DNA of 64,000 nt from Helianthus annuus (taxonomy: Eukaryota; Streptophyta; Magnoliopsida; Asterales; Asteraceae): positions 87,910,960 to 87,974,959 of the forward strand of contig NC_035436.2 in NCBI RefSeq assembly GCF_002127325.2, given 5' to 3'. The first letter of the stretch is position 1, and each line of letters starts with the position of its first letter. Made by a program: the position numbers and the translations under genes. The notes below the pieces were generated by a model. It did not search any database and was not told the origin of the DNA. It saw only the letters and a program-made list of their open reading frames with translations. This document shows positions 34,962 through 47,417 of the stretch, in pieces.

Positions 34962-36705
34962 AACTCCCCCTTGGCTGTAGCTTTGTCTCGATCTTCGTGT
35001 CTTCAAGTCTCTGACGTCCTTTCAAGTCTTCAATGTCGGAGGATCTTCAAAGTCTTCACGTCTTGAAAGCAGAAAGTGTATCAACAAACTCCCCGTTTCA
35101 TGTAGGAAGTGTGTTGACAAACTCCCCCTTAACATAAGCTCCCCCTTGAGTTATGCTCGTGAAAGACTTGATCCTTATAGCTTGAGATCCTTGTGGTGTT
35201 GATGATGGTCAGCGGCAACTCGATCATTTTCATCTTTTGAGGGCCTTCACGTCGTGTCTTCATTCCGAAGCTTGTCATCGACCATGTTCTCCTTGCCTTT
35301 AGAATCTGCACATGCAAGAAATTTAAACGCGTAATGAGAACAACTGCTTGGAATATAGTTTATATAAACAAATGACACACGAATGACCATGTCACAATCA
35401 AACACCGTCCGACAGTTTGAATGTTTAGTAAATTTGTCAGTTTTAGTTTCTAACTTTCAAAACTTGCAAATTTCGACCGTTTATGAAGATTTAGTCACTT
35501 CGGTTTTCGTTCAGGTTTCAGGCAACGAAGACTCGAGTTCCAACATCGTACGATCGAAAATAAAATAGAAATAAAATCTTTTTGGCTTTTATAAAGTTTA
35601 TATTAAACACACCTAAAATCTTTTTGGTATTTTTGAATTTTTCAAATGTAAAGACTGAAAGCAGTAAATAAATATATACAGACATTCTTTTTGCGAGTTT
35701 CGAGGGTAAGAGAATCATATCAGTGCACGGTCAAGCCAAAACACTCTCTTTGTTCAGTTAGTTAACATTAAGATAAGCATCCTATAACAATTATCGGTAT
35801 TGTTGTCCACATAAGCTCAACTTATCAGATGTAATCATGGCGAGGGGATACGTTGAGGTATGATTTATACTTACCGACCGGTGTTCATCCACATCACGAC
35901 ACATTCCTGTATTAAGGTATGCACGAGGATTCATCTTACCGGTGAGTATACCGATTATCATCTGTTTTACCGTATATGATGTGAGATTCTCACTTATTTT
36001 GATTTGAAAACAAGCCCTATGTGATAGAATCACTTATTGATGAGGAACTTGATTTTCATATGCATGAGGGCACAGGAGCAAGTCCGTGAACAGGTCAGTA
36101 CTTCCGTACAGCAGAGAGACGAACTTGACTCCCGGAAAAATGTGATATTTTATCACTTATTTGTTTGGACATGTGATTGTTTATCACTTATTGAGGTCGA
36201 ATGCAGTATGTACACGTATGTATAGTATCAGGGAAGATCTAGACTTGCGTCCCCGTTATTTTTCGGTAAAGGATACAACCATGATACCCAGATGATAAGC
36301 AGCATAAAGACCGAATATCTCAGAACCTTGGCAATCTCTCAAACGAAATTTCGGTACTAAGACCATATGCCAATGAATGTTTCCCACCTGGTCTTCAGTC
36401 GATTTAAGATTTATATCACCCTGCACACTTTAAAATGATTGTGAGCCTACCGATACATCTTATATAGAGCTGCTTATCGTTTTTCATTTGAGGTTTAAAG
36501 AGGTTTGGATAGACCACTGATGTACTATCATTTTCTCTTTTGCTCGCCAGGAAACTCATTTTTGTTTTTCTATTGTTTTTGAGTTTTTGAAATTTTTCGA
36601 TGTTTTTGAATTTTCAGATTTTTGGATTTACTCCCCCTAAAATAAAAAAACTAAGACAAATTTAAAACACAAAGGTATTTACAAAAATGATTTTCCGATG
36701 TTGGT
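34962..36705 (-). other. Copia 3' non-coding region
   Basis: About 1.7 kb after the RNase H stop. No env-like or other frame recognised. It contains repeated ctccccct tracts (34964, 35089, 35123, 36631) and blocks homologous to the TR-GAG 3' region (35914-35955 and 36300-36425). Confidence 0.7.
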
Positions 36706-38154
36706 TTACTCTTGCTTGACCTTAATGCCGTTTACCAATAATAAAAAGTCAAATCTTGATTTGTCAAACGCTTTGGTAAATAGGTCGGCACGTTGGTGAT
36801 CGGTATGAATGTGAACCACATCGATAAGTCTCTTTTCAAAGCAATCACGTATGAAGTGATATTTAATATCGATGTGCTTCGTTTTTGAGTGCTGTACAGG
36901 ATTTCTAGTGATCTGTAAAGCAGCTTCATTATCAACATAAATAGGAGTAGTTAGGAATTCAAAACCGTAGTCCCGCATCTGTTGTTGGATCCATAGAACC
37001 TGGGAGCAGCAACTAGACGCAGCAATGTATTCCGCTTCACATGTAGACGTAGCCACACATGTCTGCTTCTTGCACTGCCAAGTGACTAGGCGATTGCCTA
37101 AGAACTGACATCCTGCTGTAGTTGATTTGCCATCTTTCTTGCAGCCGCCGAAATCAGAATCACTGTAAGCCTTGAGATCGAAGTTATCATCCTTAGGGTA
37201 CCATAACCCGGTGTCAGGGCAACCCTTCAGATAACGAAAAATCCTTTTGACAGCAGCATAGTGAGAGACCTTCGGATTCGCTTGGTATCTGGCGAGAAGG
37301 CACGTTGGATACATAATGTCGGGTCTTGATGCGGTGAGATACATTAAAGATCCAATCATAGCACGATAAAGTGAAGAGTCCACAGCTTCCCCTTTTTCAT
37401 CCGGAGTAATCCCGTGATTTTGCGGAAGAGGAGTAGAAATTGACTTCGAATCGGACATCTGGAACCGGCTCAAGATGTCTCCGACGTACTTGGTTTGATG
37501 GATAAAAATTCCAGATTCGGACTGATTAACTTGCAAACCCAAGAAGAACGTCATTTCACCCATCGCACTCATCTCGAATCGATCTTGCATCACCTTCTCA
37601 AATTCCTTGCATAACTTATCATCGGTAGAACCAAAGATAATGTCATCGACGTATACCTGTACCAACAGAAGATCTTCACCTTTTTCCTTGATGAATAGGG
37701 TACAATCGATCAAACCCTGTCTAAACCCATTGTTCAGCAGGTAGGTAGACAGTGTCTCATACCAGGCTCGGGGTGCTTGATGATGACCATATAGCGCCTT
37801 GTTAAGTAGTAAAACTCTGTCAGGATGTAATGGATCTTCAAACCCCGGTGGTTGCTCGACATATACTTCCTCTTCGACTACTCCATGAAGAAATGCACTT
37901 TTAACATCCATCTGGTACACCTTGAATTTCTTGAAGGATGCGTAGGCTAGAAAGATTCTAATAGCCTCCAGACGTGCAACAGGTGCATACACTTCATTGT
38001 AGTCAATACCTTCTATCTGACTGAAGCCTTGAACAACTAACCTTGCTTTGTTTCGGACAACAATCCCACGGTCGTCCTTCTTGCACTTAAACACCCAACG
38101 AGTTCCAATCTTCTTGTAGTGGTCGGGCCTATCAACCAATTTCCATACGCCCAA
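36706..38154 (-). CDS. Copia reverse transcriptase-RNase H (open 482-codon frame)
   Basis: A complete, open RT and RNase H region. The RT starts with the block W-K-L-V-D-R-P; the first catalytic Asp is in [10 protein letters not shown] (about residue 83), and the palm motif YVDD is at about 168-171. RNase H motifs include [17 protein letters not shown] and YVDNEAAL, with the tail [12 protein letters not shown]. The upstream polyprotein frame joins directly but for a TAA at 38179-38181 where relatives have Gln. This domain would normally be made as part of gag-pol and cut out by the protease. It is the best-preserved part of the element. Confidence 0.9.
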   Translation of the reverse strand: MGVWKLVDRPDHYKKIGTRWVFKCKKDDRGIVVRNKARLVVQGFSQIEGIDYNEVYAPVARLEAIRIFLAYASFKKFKVYQMDVKSAFLHGVVEEEVYVEQPPGFEDPLHPDRVLLLNKALYGHHQAPRAWYETLSTYLLNNGFRQGLIDCTLFIKEKGEDLLLVQVYVDDIIFGSTDDKLCKEFEKVMQDRFEMSAMGEMTFFLGLQVNQSESGIFIHQTKYVGDILSRFQMSDSKSISTPLPQNHGITPDEKGEAVDSSLYRAMIGSLMYLTASRPDIMYPTCLLARYQANPKVSHYAAVKRIFRYLKGCPDTGLWYPKDDNFDLKAYSDSDFGGCKKDGKSTTAGCQFLGNRLVTWQCKKQTCVATSTCEAEYIAASSCCSQVLWIQQQMRDYGFEFLTTPIYVDNEAALQITRNPVQHSKTKHIDIKYHFIRDCFEKRLIDVVHIHTDHQRADLFTKAFDKSRFDFLLLVNGIKVKQE

Positions 38155-38178
38155 CTTCTCGAACTGCTGAAGTTCTTC

Positions 38179-38903
38179 TTACATGGCTTCCACCCAGGAA
38201 TCATCTTTCAATGCCTCTTTCCAAGATCTAGGCTCTTCTTGGCTAACATAGCAGGCGAAAGACCAATCATTTTGTTGTCCCGATTCTCGTATCTCAGCAT
38301 ACAAGCCAGCATTTTTGTTATTTCTGATTTGATTCCTTGTCCTTACACCACTGAGAACATCACCTATAATATTCTGCTGAGGATGAATGTTATGAATTCG
38401 GGTTTCAGGAACTGGAGGAATTTCAACAATGGTCCTCAAGTTATTGATATTTAAATTCCCGATATCATTCTGAAGCTGTTGAGTTGTAGAAGATGATGCA
38501 TTTTCTTCTTGGACAATTGGCGCAGACACTGGATCCGTTGCTTCTGAAGTACCTTGAACCGGACGCGGTGCTTCACCATCATTTGCATCAACATACTCCT
38601 CATCTTCCGATGACAAATTGTAGTCGACAACATCATTAAACACCTCATTTGAAACGAGATTGTTAACAGAAGAAGATGCTTGTGAGTCAACAATGATTGG
38701 CGAACTAACTGAGAGCCAGTCGCATTCTCGCTTTCAGACAACATTTGAGCAATTGCATTGTCATCATCAAATGTCGGCAGATTGAATGAGTCGAAAAGAC
38801 CATCATAATCGAACATCCATGGATCTCCAGAAGGCTTCGGTGGATTAGAATATCTTTGAACTTTTACTTCACCCCACTCTTCAATCTTCTTGGTAGTCAG
38901 GTT
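38179..38903 (-). pseudogene. Copia integrase C-terminal and linker region, frameshifted
   Basis: The segment after the integrase deletion: LTTKKIEE at about 38878-38900, the acidic linker beginning MFDYDGLFDSF, a one-base frameshift near 38700, then the frame at 38643-38179 ending DDSWVEAM before the TAA. The linker precedes RT in SIRE-type elements. Confidence 0.75.
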
Positions 38904-39740
38904 CTATACTCGCACCTTTAGATTATAAAGATTTTCCAACAAGGTGATCAAATTCTTTAGAATTTCTGGAGTCTCGCTCTTGTGGACCATGAAAGCAACC
39001 CATGAAAATCTTGAATAGTTATCAGTGACTACCAAGCAGAAAACCTCCCCGTGCACACTCTTGTGTTTGATTGGGCCGAAAAGGTCCATATGCAGACGTT
39101 CGAGTGGCATGTTTACAGTGTTAACCTTCTTCAATGGATGTGATTTCTTGATCTGCTTCCCTTTCTGACACGGCACACAGACATCTTGAAGTTGAAAATT
39201 CTTCACATTGACACCTCTCACCAGATTGTTTTTGACAAGGTGATTCATTTTTCTGAGGTGAATATGACCCATCCGTCTGTGCCAAGAGATCGTCTCCTTT
39301 TCAGTGGCTTTTGAAATAAAGCAAGTAACTTGTTTGGACTTAGTTATTGCTTGGCTCATATCGAGGACATACAAATCATTAACTCTTGGTGCTGATAAGA
39401 GAATCCATTCTTCGGGAATCTTGAATCCTGGCTTCAGGACATAACAACCGGCATCATCAAAATGCACGGTGAACTTCTTGTCGCAGATCTGAGAAACACT
39501 CAGGAGATTGTGATCCAACTGTTGCACATAATTGATTTTGTCGAAACTCACAACTCCATTTGAGATCATTCCCTCGCCGGTGATATACCCTCCTTTGTCT
39601 CCAGCAAACGCGACATATCCTCCTCTTATACTTCGCACATCGAAAAGAAGACGATAGTCACCCGTCATGTGCCTGGAAGCCCCACTATCAACAATCCAAT
39701 GACTATTAATAGTTCCTCCTAGAGCCGCCTGCACATGCAA
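38904..39740 (-). pseudogene. Copia protease, GAG-pre-integrase and truncated integrase
   Basis: A 278-codon open frame. The protease active site is DSGASRHMTG (about 18-27). The GAG-pre-integrase and HHCC zinc region follow (WHRRMGHIH...CVPCQKGK), then the start of the integrase core with the first catalytic Asp in HMDLFGPI and VTDNYSRFSW. After NLYNLKVRV the frame stops at a TAG and continues straight into the C-terminal LTTKKIEE segment. The rest of the core, with the second Asp and the Glu, is deleted. Integration by this copy's own enzyme is impossible. Confidence 0.88.
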
Positions 39741-40046
39741 CTAACTTATCAGTTTGAGAGGGGGACCCAAGCCTTTGTGGACTTGGGTCGTCCTTGATCA
39801 TCAAGGAAAGTGATTTCAATCACTTGATGATTAGGAAAAAGAACCTGTGGTGCCCCCCCTGATTGAATTACCTGCTTTTGCTTCCAAGCTGTTTGTCTTT
39901 TACCAGTATTTGAATTTATTGTTTTAGCATTTACTGGTTTTACAGTTTAGGTTTTGCTTGTACATGTTTTTCTTCTTTGACCTCTGATTTTAAGGCCTTT
40001 TCAATTACCTTTTGATTCCTTTGCTTTAACTTCTTTTCCCTTTCTT
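39741..40046 (-). pseudogene. Copia gag C-terminal tail, frameshifted
   Basis: Minus-strand sequence continuing from the second zinc knuckle in another frame (40173-39940, ending QAKPKL and a stop). Remnants leading to FLDDQGRPKSTKAWVPLSN and a TGA near 39755 follow. The AWVPLSN stop corresponds to the end of the TR-GAG ORF (AWVPMSY), which supports a conserved gag end just before protease. Confidence 0.7.
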
Positions 40047-42383
40047 TCAAGACACGTGGGTCTTGTTTCGGGGAAACTGATCGTTTTTGGTAATCGATTG
40101 GGGAGCACTCGTTTTTGACTTCAGCTTTTGCACGTGTGGGCAATATCTTACAATATGCCCAACTGTGCCACATTCAAAACATGTTCTCCGCTCTACAAAC
40201 TTCGGAGAAACATGTTGATGACCAGACGGAGAACCAGACAATGAACTTTGTGATCTAGACGTGCTTGGACCTAAATCACATCCGTTGGTGTGTTGGGTGT
40301 AATTATTCTGATCATTTCGTTTTAAAATTCTAACTTGTTTTACAAAATCAACGTTAGATTTATCCTGAAATGTTTCAAGTTTGTCTGAACCCGTGGATCC
40401 AACAAAGTTCATTTTCGGTTCTCGTTTCTTAACAGGAGCTCTTTTGTTTTGCACCTTTTGTTGTTGAACCTTAGGTTGCTCAACCTTTGATTGTTGAATT
40501 TTAGGTTGTGCAGCCTTAGGTTGAGTAGCCTTAGACTGTTCAACTTTAGGTTGTTGAACCTTTGGTTGTTCAGTCTTAGGCTGCTGAACTTTAGGTGCTT
40601 GAACATTCTTGTTCTGAGCCTTCTTTCCCTGTACCTTACCCTTTCCGGAGTTGACTTGTTGTTTTCGCTCAATTGGTAGTTTTTGGTTTCCGTATTGTTT
40701 TCTAATTTGTTCACATGGAATTGGATCACATTGAGTGACGGTAACTTTGCCACTTTTGTTCCCCAAAAACTTATCAGTGCATCCTTCAAAAATTTGCTCA
40801 ATTAAATCTTGATTTACATTTTTAATAGGAAAATCTTTGTTAGAGTAGATTTTGCTATCTCCTTTGAGCGTGTACAACAAATTATTCCCTTCAAGGCTAG
40901 ATACAAGGGACTCCATTGCTTTTGACATTTCAGTCTTACTCGGTTTCACTGGTGGATCACACAGGATTTGATTCTCGATTGGAATATCTGTTGTAACCGA
41001 GTTAGACTGTTGTTTCACAATTTCTTCAGATTCATCGTCCGAAGAATCAGCATCCTCAACAATGGGAGGACTCTGTTCCTTAACACACGATGAATCTGTC
41101 ACATTCTCAGATTCTGATTGACTCGAGGATGATGTACCAGTTGTGAACCCGAGGCCTGCTGCAAAGTCATCTAGACCGAGTGGCACAGTAGGTTCAAAAC
41201 GGGGCATATCCTCGTCATCAGGTAATTTGGAGTAATTGTGATTGATTGGGGGACGACATGATTTGAATCCAATACATTTTGCATCCCCCTTTTTCTTTTG
41301 AACGTCAATGATGTGATCCAATACATAGCGGCAATTGGAATAGCTTTCCAGTTTCTGCTTAATTGTCTCACATTCACATCGAGCTGTTGCTAACTCTACC
41401 ATTTGCTTTTCAATTGTGTCAATAAGATTATTGTTAGCATGTTGTTTTCGCAAAACAGCCTTTTGTAATTCTGAAACATCATGTCTTAATGACGCAATTG
41501 TTGCTTTAAATTCCTTTTCATTTCTGGTTAAAAACAAGTTAGCTTCGGTTGCTTTAGAAAGATCTACAATCAATTCTTGATTGTGTTTGTGTGTGATTTC
41601 AAACTGACTTTCCTTTTCAGCATATTTTAAACACTTTGCACATTCAATAGGAGCAGAAATAGAGTCAGAATTAGTATCACATACCTGAGAAGTCTGACCT
41701 TCTACGTGAGCCATAAAGGCTGTATGAAAAGAAAAAGATCCATCTTCAGAGAAGAACTGAGCAAGCTTCTCGGAAGTTCCAGCAGATTTCTGGCAGAGAA
41801 TAGATCTCCTCTTGCATAATGCTTCAGCTTCAGCCAAAAGCTCATCAACTTCCAAATCTAAAGCATCACTTGATAAATCACCAGCATCAAGTGATTCCCC
41901 ATCCATGCTCCCACTATAACCCGAACTATCTTCATCTTCTGAAGATTCACCAGCAGACACGGGTTCTACTACCTTCTCAATCACTTTAGCATAACATGCT
42001 GTTCCACTATTTCCTCCTTCTCCAAGCTGAAGGTTCCAGTTGCAGATTTCATCAGCTTGAACAACCAATCCTCTGTGGGGATTAGTGTTTGTGGATCCAG
42101 ATGCATTTCCTCCAACGGGAACTATTGATCTGACAGAATTGTTGTTCAGTTGTTGTTGTGGCTGTCCTTGATTCCTGAAGGGATTCTGATTTCCTTGCTT
42201 AGGTGGCTTCTGACACTCCCACTTGAAGTGACCCTTTTCACCACAATTGAAGCAAGTGACAACATTCTTATCAAAACCATACTTGGTGTTGTTGTTGCTA
42301 TCCAAGTTGGTTCTCCCCGTCCTTTCCATAAACTCCTTTGCTCTTCGAATTGCACTAGCAAGAGCCCATTTGATATCTATCAT
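40047..42383 (-). pseudogene. Copia gag, middle and C-terminal part (778-codon frame)
   Basis: Begins within gag (MIDIKWALASAIRRAKEF), not at a true start. It has CCHC knuckle 1, CFNCGEKGHFKWEC (44-57), an acidic Ser-rich stretch, a coiled-coil region (about 260-370), a run of PKVQQPK-type repeats (about 595-655) and CCHC knuckle 2, CFECGTVGHIVRYC (735-748). It is separated from the capsid part upstream by a TAG at 42437-42439 and a one-base frameshift near 42385. The second half is the counterpart of the TR-GAG ORF. Confidence 0.85.
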
Positions 42384-42436
42384 TTCAAACTCTCCACTTG
42401 CTGATAATCTTCATTGGTTAGATTGATATTCCCAAT

Positions 42437-43416
42437 CTAACCTGCGACCAATCCACAATAAGCACTAACCAAGGTGTTCAACATCTCCATATGCTCCTTG
42501 GCTATTTCGACACTGACTTTGGAAAAGTTGGAAGTGTCTAATCTGACTGGGTTCGGATTGGAAGTGGCTTGAAAGTTTGAAGAGCTTCCATAAAACCCTT
42601 GCTGTTGCGGTTCTTGCTGTTGCGGTTGTTGCTGCTGAGCTCTGCTTGGGTCTAAGAAAGGCGGTGGTGTGAATTGCTGAGCTGTCGGTTGTACATACTG
42701 TTGTTGAGAAGAAGAATCTGGTCTTGAATACATCATCGTGTATGTTGAAGGATCAAACTGATTTGTTGTGGAAAGTCCGGTGTTTGAGATGAAAGCTGTT
42801 TGAAGCTTCGCGTGTTGAGAGGCTGGTTTTTCTCCACTGATACCTCCTGCAATCCCATAGTACATCTCTGGATTTTGAGGAGTTAGTGTTCTTTTTGCCT
42901 TAAGCTTTTCTTCTACATCCTTGTTCTCCAATTTTTGAATTAACTCATAGACGGTGATTGTGTCTAGAACACCATTTTGTTTGAGAATTTCAAGAAAACT
43001 GCTCCACTTTGCTGGTAAGCTATCAGCGAATCTCTGCACCATTTCTTGTGGAGTGGCAGTGACTCTAAAAGCAAACATCTCGCTCAACAAGTGATGGAAC
43101 CTTGTAGATAACTCTGCCAAAGTCTCATTCTCCATACACGTGAATCCTTCAAACTCTTTCTTCAGTAATTCTTGCTTGATCTTTCTAGATTGAGCATTTC
43201 CTTCACATCGTAACGTGAGCATATCCCACAAGCTTTTAGTAGTCGTGCAGTAAACAAACTGGTGGTAAATGTCTCTGTGAAGAGCTTGTGTGAGAATCAT
43301 GAATGCTCTCTTTTCTAACTCAAATTTCTTCTTATCATCATCCGACATAGTGCTGTAAGTTGTTGGATTAGATCCTGCAACTTCCAAATCATTGTCAAAT
43401 GCGGTGAAGAAACACA
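42437..43416 (-). pseudogene. Copia gag, capsid-like part downstream of the gypsy insertion
   Basis: A 326-codon frame cut at its N-terminal side by the gypsy LTR at 43417. It contains the UBN2-type gag region (LTQALHRDIYHQF, KSLWDMLTLRCEG, LAELSTRFHHLL), followed by a Gln-rich stretch. Its own upstream portion lies across the insertion at 53874-54197. It ends at a TAG replacing a Gln codon. Confidence 0.88.
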
Positions 43417-44493
43417 TGTGACACCTGTGTCACCGCGACCATCAAACGAATACCAAGCCGATGAAATATCGTATTTCATACTCGGGATCTTGTATAAATA
43501 TGTGTATCTATTGCACATATCAATTCTTGTTCAATTTCAAATTCTACATCACTTTCTGGAGAATTATACGCAAACTGGTGCGTAAACGTACTCAGTTTAA
43601 TGCGACAAATACTCCGGAACATCAACATATACTCAACATACCTTAAATAACCTTTACATAACTTAGAAATAAGTTTTGAAGGCTTTGGTATAGCAAAAAC
43701 AAGTTAATTCGCTTACAGGGACTAAACTTGACAAACTGCGAAAGTGTGCCAATTTGAAATGTAACGAACATTCCGGAACATGTCCATAAGTTAAACATAC
43801 CCTAAATATCCTTTACATAGCTTAGAAATAGGCTTTGAGGTGTTTGGTATGCTAAAACAAACTTTTGGATCATTCAGGGACTAAAAGTGTCAAAAAGTGC
43901 ACAAGTTTGCACTTTCGCGCATAACTTACGTTCTGAATACATCCGGACATCCAAAAATTTATGTAAGCATCCTAATATTATGCCTTAGTGTTTGGCATGA
44001 GAAAAATCCATTCGTTGCGTCATTTGGATCGTTTTCCGCGCTTATGCGCATTCCGTCGTAATTAACCGAACATCGCGATCGTACGGCCAAACGAGCCAAC
44101 ATCCGGAACATTTTTGAGCATGTTTCATGTCCACAATGTTTAGGCATCATTTTAGGGCCTTAAAGTTGGCTTTACGGGCCTTAGAAGTGTCGGAAATGGC
44201 TTAAATACGCAACAGGGACCAAAACTGCCATTTTTGAAAGTATGTGCAGATCAGAAGCTTCAGGCGGCCCGCGTGAGTTTTGCCTAAATGTTGAGGCGGG
44301 CCGCGTGAGACTGTCAGACCAGATTCAATCTTTCTAATCAATGCAGTTGGCCTTTCGTTCGATCAAGGGGCAATGCCCTTTCACCCAATCAAAGGCCAAA
44401 GGCGATTTTCAGTAACCACCATATTTTTGACAAGTGTACGCACCCGATCGTGGCACGATATTCGATAAACGATCCTAACGGTTCCACTTTTCC

Positions 44494-44501
44494 TATAAAT
44501 A
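44494..44501 (+). promoter_or_regulatory. LTR TATA box
   Basis: TATAAATA, with the usual purine/pyrimidine context of plant LTR promoters; the same box is at 51572-51579 in the 3' LTR. The transcription start would lie about 30 bp downstream, near the C-run. Confidence 0.7.
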
Positions 44502-45570
44502 CCCCCCTTTTTTCCAAAACCCACACAATCTGATCTAAAGGCTCTAAGTTGGAACCATTGTTTCATACCTGAGCCATTTTGGTCTAGATTAGCATTCGGG
44601 GACCCTCCGTAAGTCTTCTTTCGCTCTTTTATTCGCTTTTTGAGTCCGAAAGTCAACATTTTGTTGACTTTATGCATTGACCAGCTTATGGTCGATGCGA
44701 AGTTCATGGAACTTCATAACGTGAGCGTGATCACGATGGTTATAGTCCGTAGTGACTATACCTATTGATCACCACGTTATCTAGGCTAAGTGACGAGTCG
44801 TAGTTTCGGCCAAAATGCGCATTCTCGCGTACTTTGTAACCAAACTACTCGTGAGCATCAAAGCCGTTTGTTTTGATGCCAAACCTGTTTTCTAAACTTA
44901 GTTAAGCATGTTCTAACATGCTTAGCTCGTCACTTTTAGTATAGTGCTTATATAGGGTCGTAAGGTAAGCGATCTAAACCATCGCTTATACTTTCGAACC
45001 CGACCCATTTGGTCGATAATTATGATCCGACCAAACACATTAGGTGACCATAGCTATAACCTTCCGAGGTTATACCTTGTAGTCACGATGTTAGGCGTTC
45101 CAGACGCGTTCTACGCGAACGACGCGTTAGGGTAGCATAAGCTACCTAAACGGGTCGTGATGGACCGTAAGCACTTAGGTTAAGTTTCATTTTAGTATGT
45201 AGGCTTTGTTAAACCATATTACACGTGTCTCCATACTCGTTTGGTTTACGAACCCGCGTACTATCCGATCCTTCCGATTTGGTCCGGTATATTAACATAG
45301 CTACCTATTAGGTGCCGTTTGATATCCCGTGATCTTTAGCATTATCTGGTTATTATACAAGAACTCCAAAGCAATCTCAGGTGAGTACATTGAACCCCTC
45401 TTTTACTGTTTTCCAAACTGTTTTGGGGTGAAACACATGTGCCTACTTGCTACTTTCATGCTTTCCGGTTTTCACATCATATACTGCTATGTTCGATAGT
45501 ACATGATCTCATGTGTTTATGCTATGTATGCCCATTGTGTGCGTACTTAGTACATTGCTTTACATCACAT

Positions 45571-45954
45571 TTCATGCTACGTACGCCCATTGTGTGCATA
45601 CGTAGTACATTGTTTCACATTGCATATCTGTTGCATATGCTCATCCAGCATATGAACACATTATTCTACATTTTGAACCGTTGTACTCTACAATACATTT
45701 CATGCTACGTACGCCCATTGTGTGCATACGTAGTACATTGTTTCACATTGCATATCTGTTGCATATGCTCATCCAGCATATGAACACATTATTCTACATT
45801 TTGAACCGTTGTACTCTACAATACATTTCATGCTACGTACGCCCATTGTGTGCATACGTAGTACATTGTTTCACATTGCATTTCTGTTGCATATGCTCAT
45901 CCAGCATATGAACACATTACACTACATTTTGAACCGTTGTAACCATTTGACTAT
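45571..45954 (+). repeat. 128-bp tandem repeat x 3 in 5' LTR
   Basis: Units start at 45571, 45699 and 45827, each with TTCATGCTACGTACGCCCA, the CATACGTAGTACATTG word and CATATGCTCATCCAGCATATG. A partial unit precedes at about 45517. The same array is at 52662-53040 in the 3' LTR, where the first unit has lost 3 bases. The long open frames here are translations of the repeat. Confidence 0.93.
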
Positions 45955-46120
45955 GTGAACCGTCTTACTCCTTTGATTTCATGAACCGTCTGTAACCATT
46001 GAACCGTGTAAACCAGTTGTATCCGTTGACATGGATTACATTTGACAATAGACATTTGACTATACATGAACATTTCTACCGTTGTTAAACATTTCATCTT
46101 GATGGTTTGGTTTGAGTAAG

Positions 46121-46234
46121 TGATTTAAGTAACGAGGCATGTGTAATATGATACAAGCATGGTGGATACGCCGTTGGTACTTCCTATATATAAGTGTTTG
46201 TATGGTATTACATATCGTAGCGTTATTTGAATCA
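46121..46234 (+). other. Conserved LTR hairpin, copy 3
   Basis: The inner stem GTAATATGATACAAGC (46143-46158) pairs with GTTTGTATGGTATTAC (46196-46211), with one mismatch and two G-T pairs. AAGTAACG pairs with CGTTATTT (one G-T), and TGATT with AATCA. The stem sequence differs from copies 1 and 2; the loop is the same except at two or three positions. Confidence 0.75.
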
Positions 46235-46784
46235 TTTCAATTTGAAACATAGAACATTTTATACAAATAACACGCTTTTCACAAGACATTGATTTACAAA
46301 CAACAAATCTTATACAAACTCTTTTTTTACATGGTTATTCAGTTAACATTGCATTGTTCTCTTATTTATACATATCATTTGATCTTACCGTTTTTCAAAT
46401 GATTTACAAGACAAAGCAAAATACGAGGTTCATGACTAAACATTTTCTCAAACTCAAGTCATGAATTCCGTTTTCACAAAACCAATGTATCTCACAGGCA
46501 TTTTTATGCTGACGTACGTATTTTCACATGTGTTTTCAGGAGATGATGCATAGGACTTATCAAGACATACTTAGGCGGACCTGTGCCTTAGTGACTTAAA
46601 ACGAGACAAGAACTAGTTAATTTATGTTATGTACACTTTAATTTTTGTTTAGACATGTAAACTTTTATGTTTGATTTATAAAACGAAACTTCATTTGCCA
46701 AGGATTTGAAACAATTGATTCTGTTACAACACTCCCCGACGTTTCCGCCACGTTATGTATGTTCTACGTGGTCGGGGTGTGACA

Positions 46785-47417
46785 GAAAAGTTGGTATCAG
46801 AGCCAATGGTTATAGGGAATTAGGTTATTAGTAATGCTTTGACCTAGTCTATAACCTTCCTAGGACCCTAACACGAGTTTACTTGCGTTTAGTCATAAAA
46901 CAATACTGTCGCCTATCCTTAGGCGACGACCACAACAAGAGCATAAATTTCAAAACCACTTTGAAAACTAATCATCCGTTCTAGGATGATTGATTACTAG
47001 GTTATGAACCCTCTATTGTAAGGTTTTGAACCCTCTGTTATAAGGTTTTGAACCCCGTTGAATTTTCAAAACTCTCGTCAAAGTTTTGGGTCCTAAATAG
47101 TGTGAACACGTGCAAACTGGAAGAGTGGATGCCTGTACCCTGGGTTTTCTGTCTAAGGTTAGAGTGTTCGTACAAATCCACATAATCGGACCAGTCACTC
47201 TTACCTGGGAACTCTTGGGGTGAGTGTCCACTTATAGGCGAGCATGTCTTCACGATTCACTATGAGGATCTATTTGCTTTGATTCAGCCTTGGTGTTGTT
47301 TGTTTGCTTCGTGGATTCAAACAAATGACCATTAACCATGATTATGGTAGGTAATTGTAACATCCTATTCTTACCCAATGCCATTTCATTTGCTTTCTTT
47401 CTTGTTTCTCTTTTAGA
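46785..47417 (+). promoter_or_regulatory. Gypsy primer-binding site and leader
   Basis: Primer-binding site TGGTATCAGAGCC at 46792-46804, seven bases inside the LTR. The leader of about 600 bp has two adjacent copies of a GGTTTTGAACC-type block at about 47020-47055. No ORF. Confidence 0.85.

Larger units (their letters stand above)
43417..46784 (+). repeat. Gypsy 5' LTR (3.37 kb)
   Basis: TATA box TATAAATA at 44494-44501; two GC-rich words (AGGCGGCCCGCGTGAG, 44262-44277, and AGGCGGGCCGCGTGAG, 44294-44309) lie about 190-230 bp upstream of it. It also holds a 128-bp tandem array (45571-45954) and the conserved hairpin (46121-46234). Confidence 0.93.

Noticed and set aside
39940..40173. Separate small Lys-rich gene
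   Set aside because: It is the frameshifted continuation of the copia gag tail.
45439..45911. Long plus-strand frames with a repeated Cys-rich peptide in the gypsy 5' LTR (and 52593-52999 in the 3' LTR)
   Set aside because: They are translations of the 128-bp tandem repeat; no other sign of coding.
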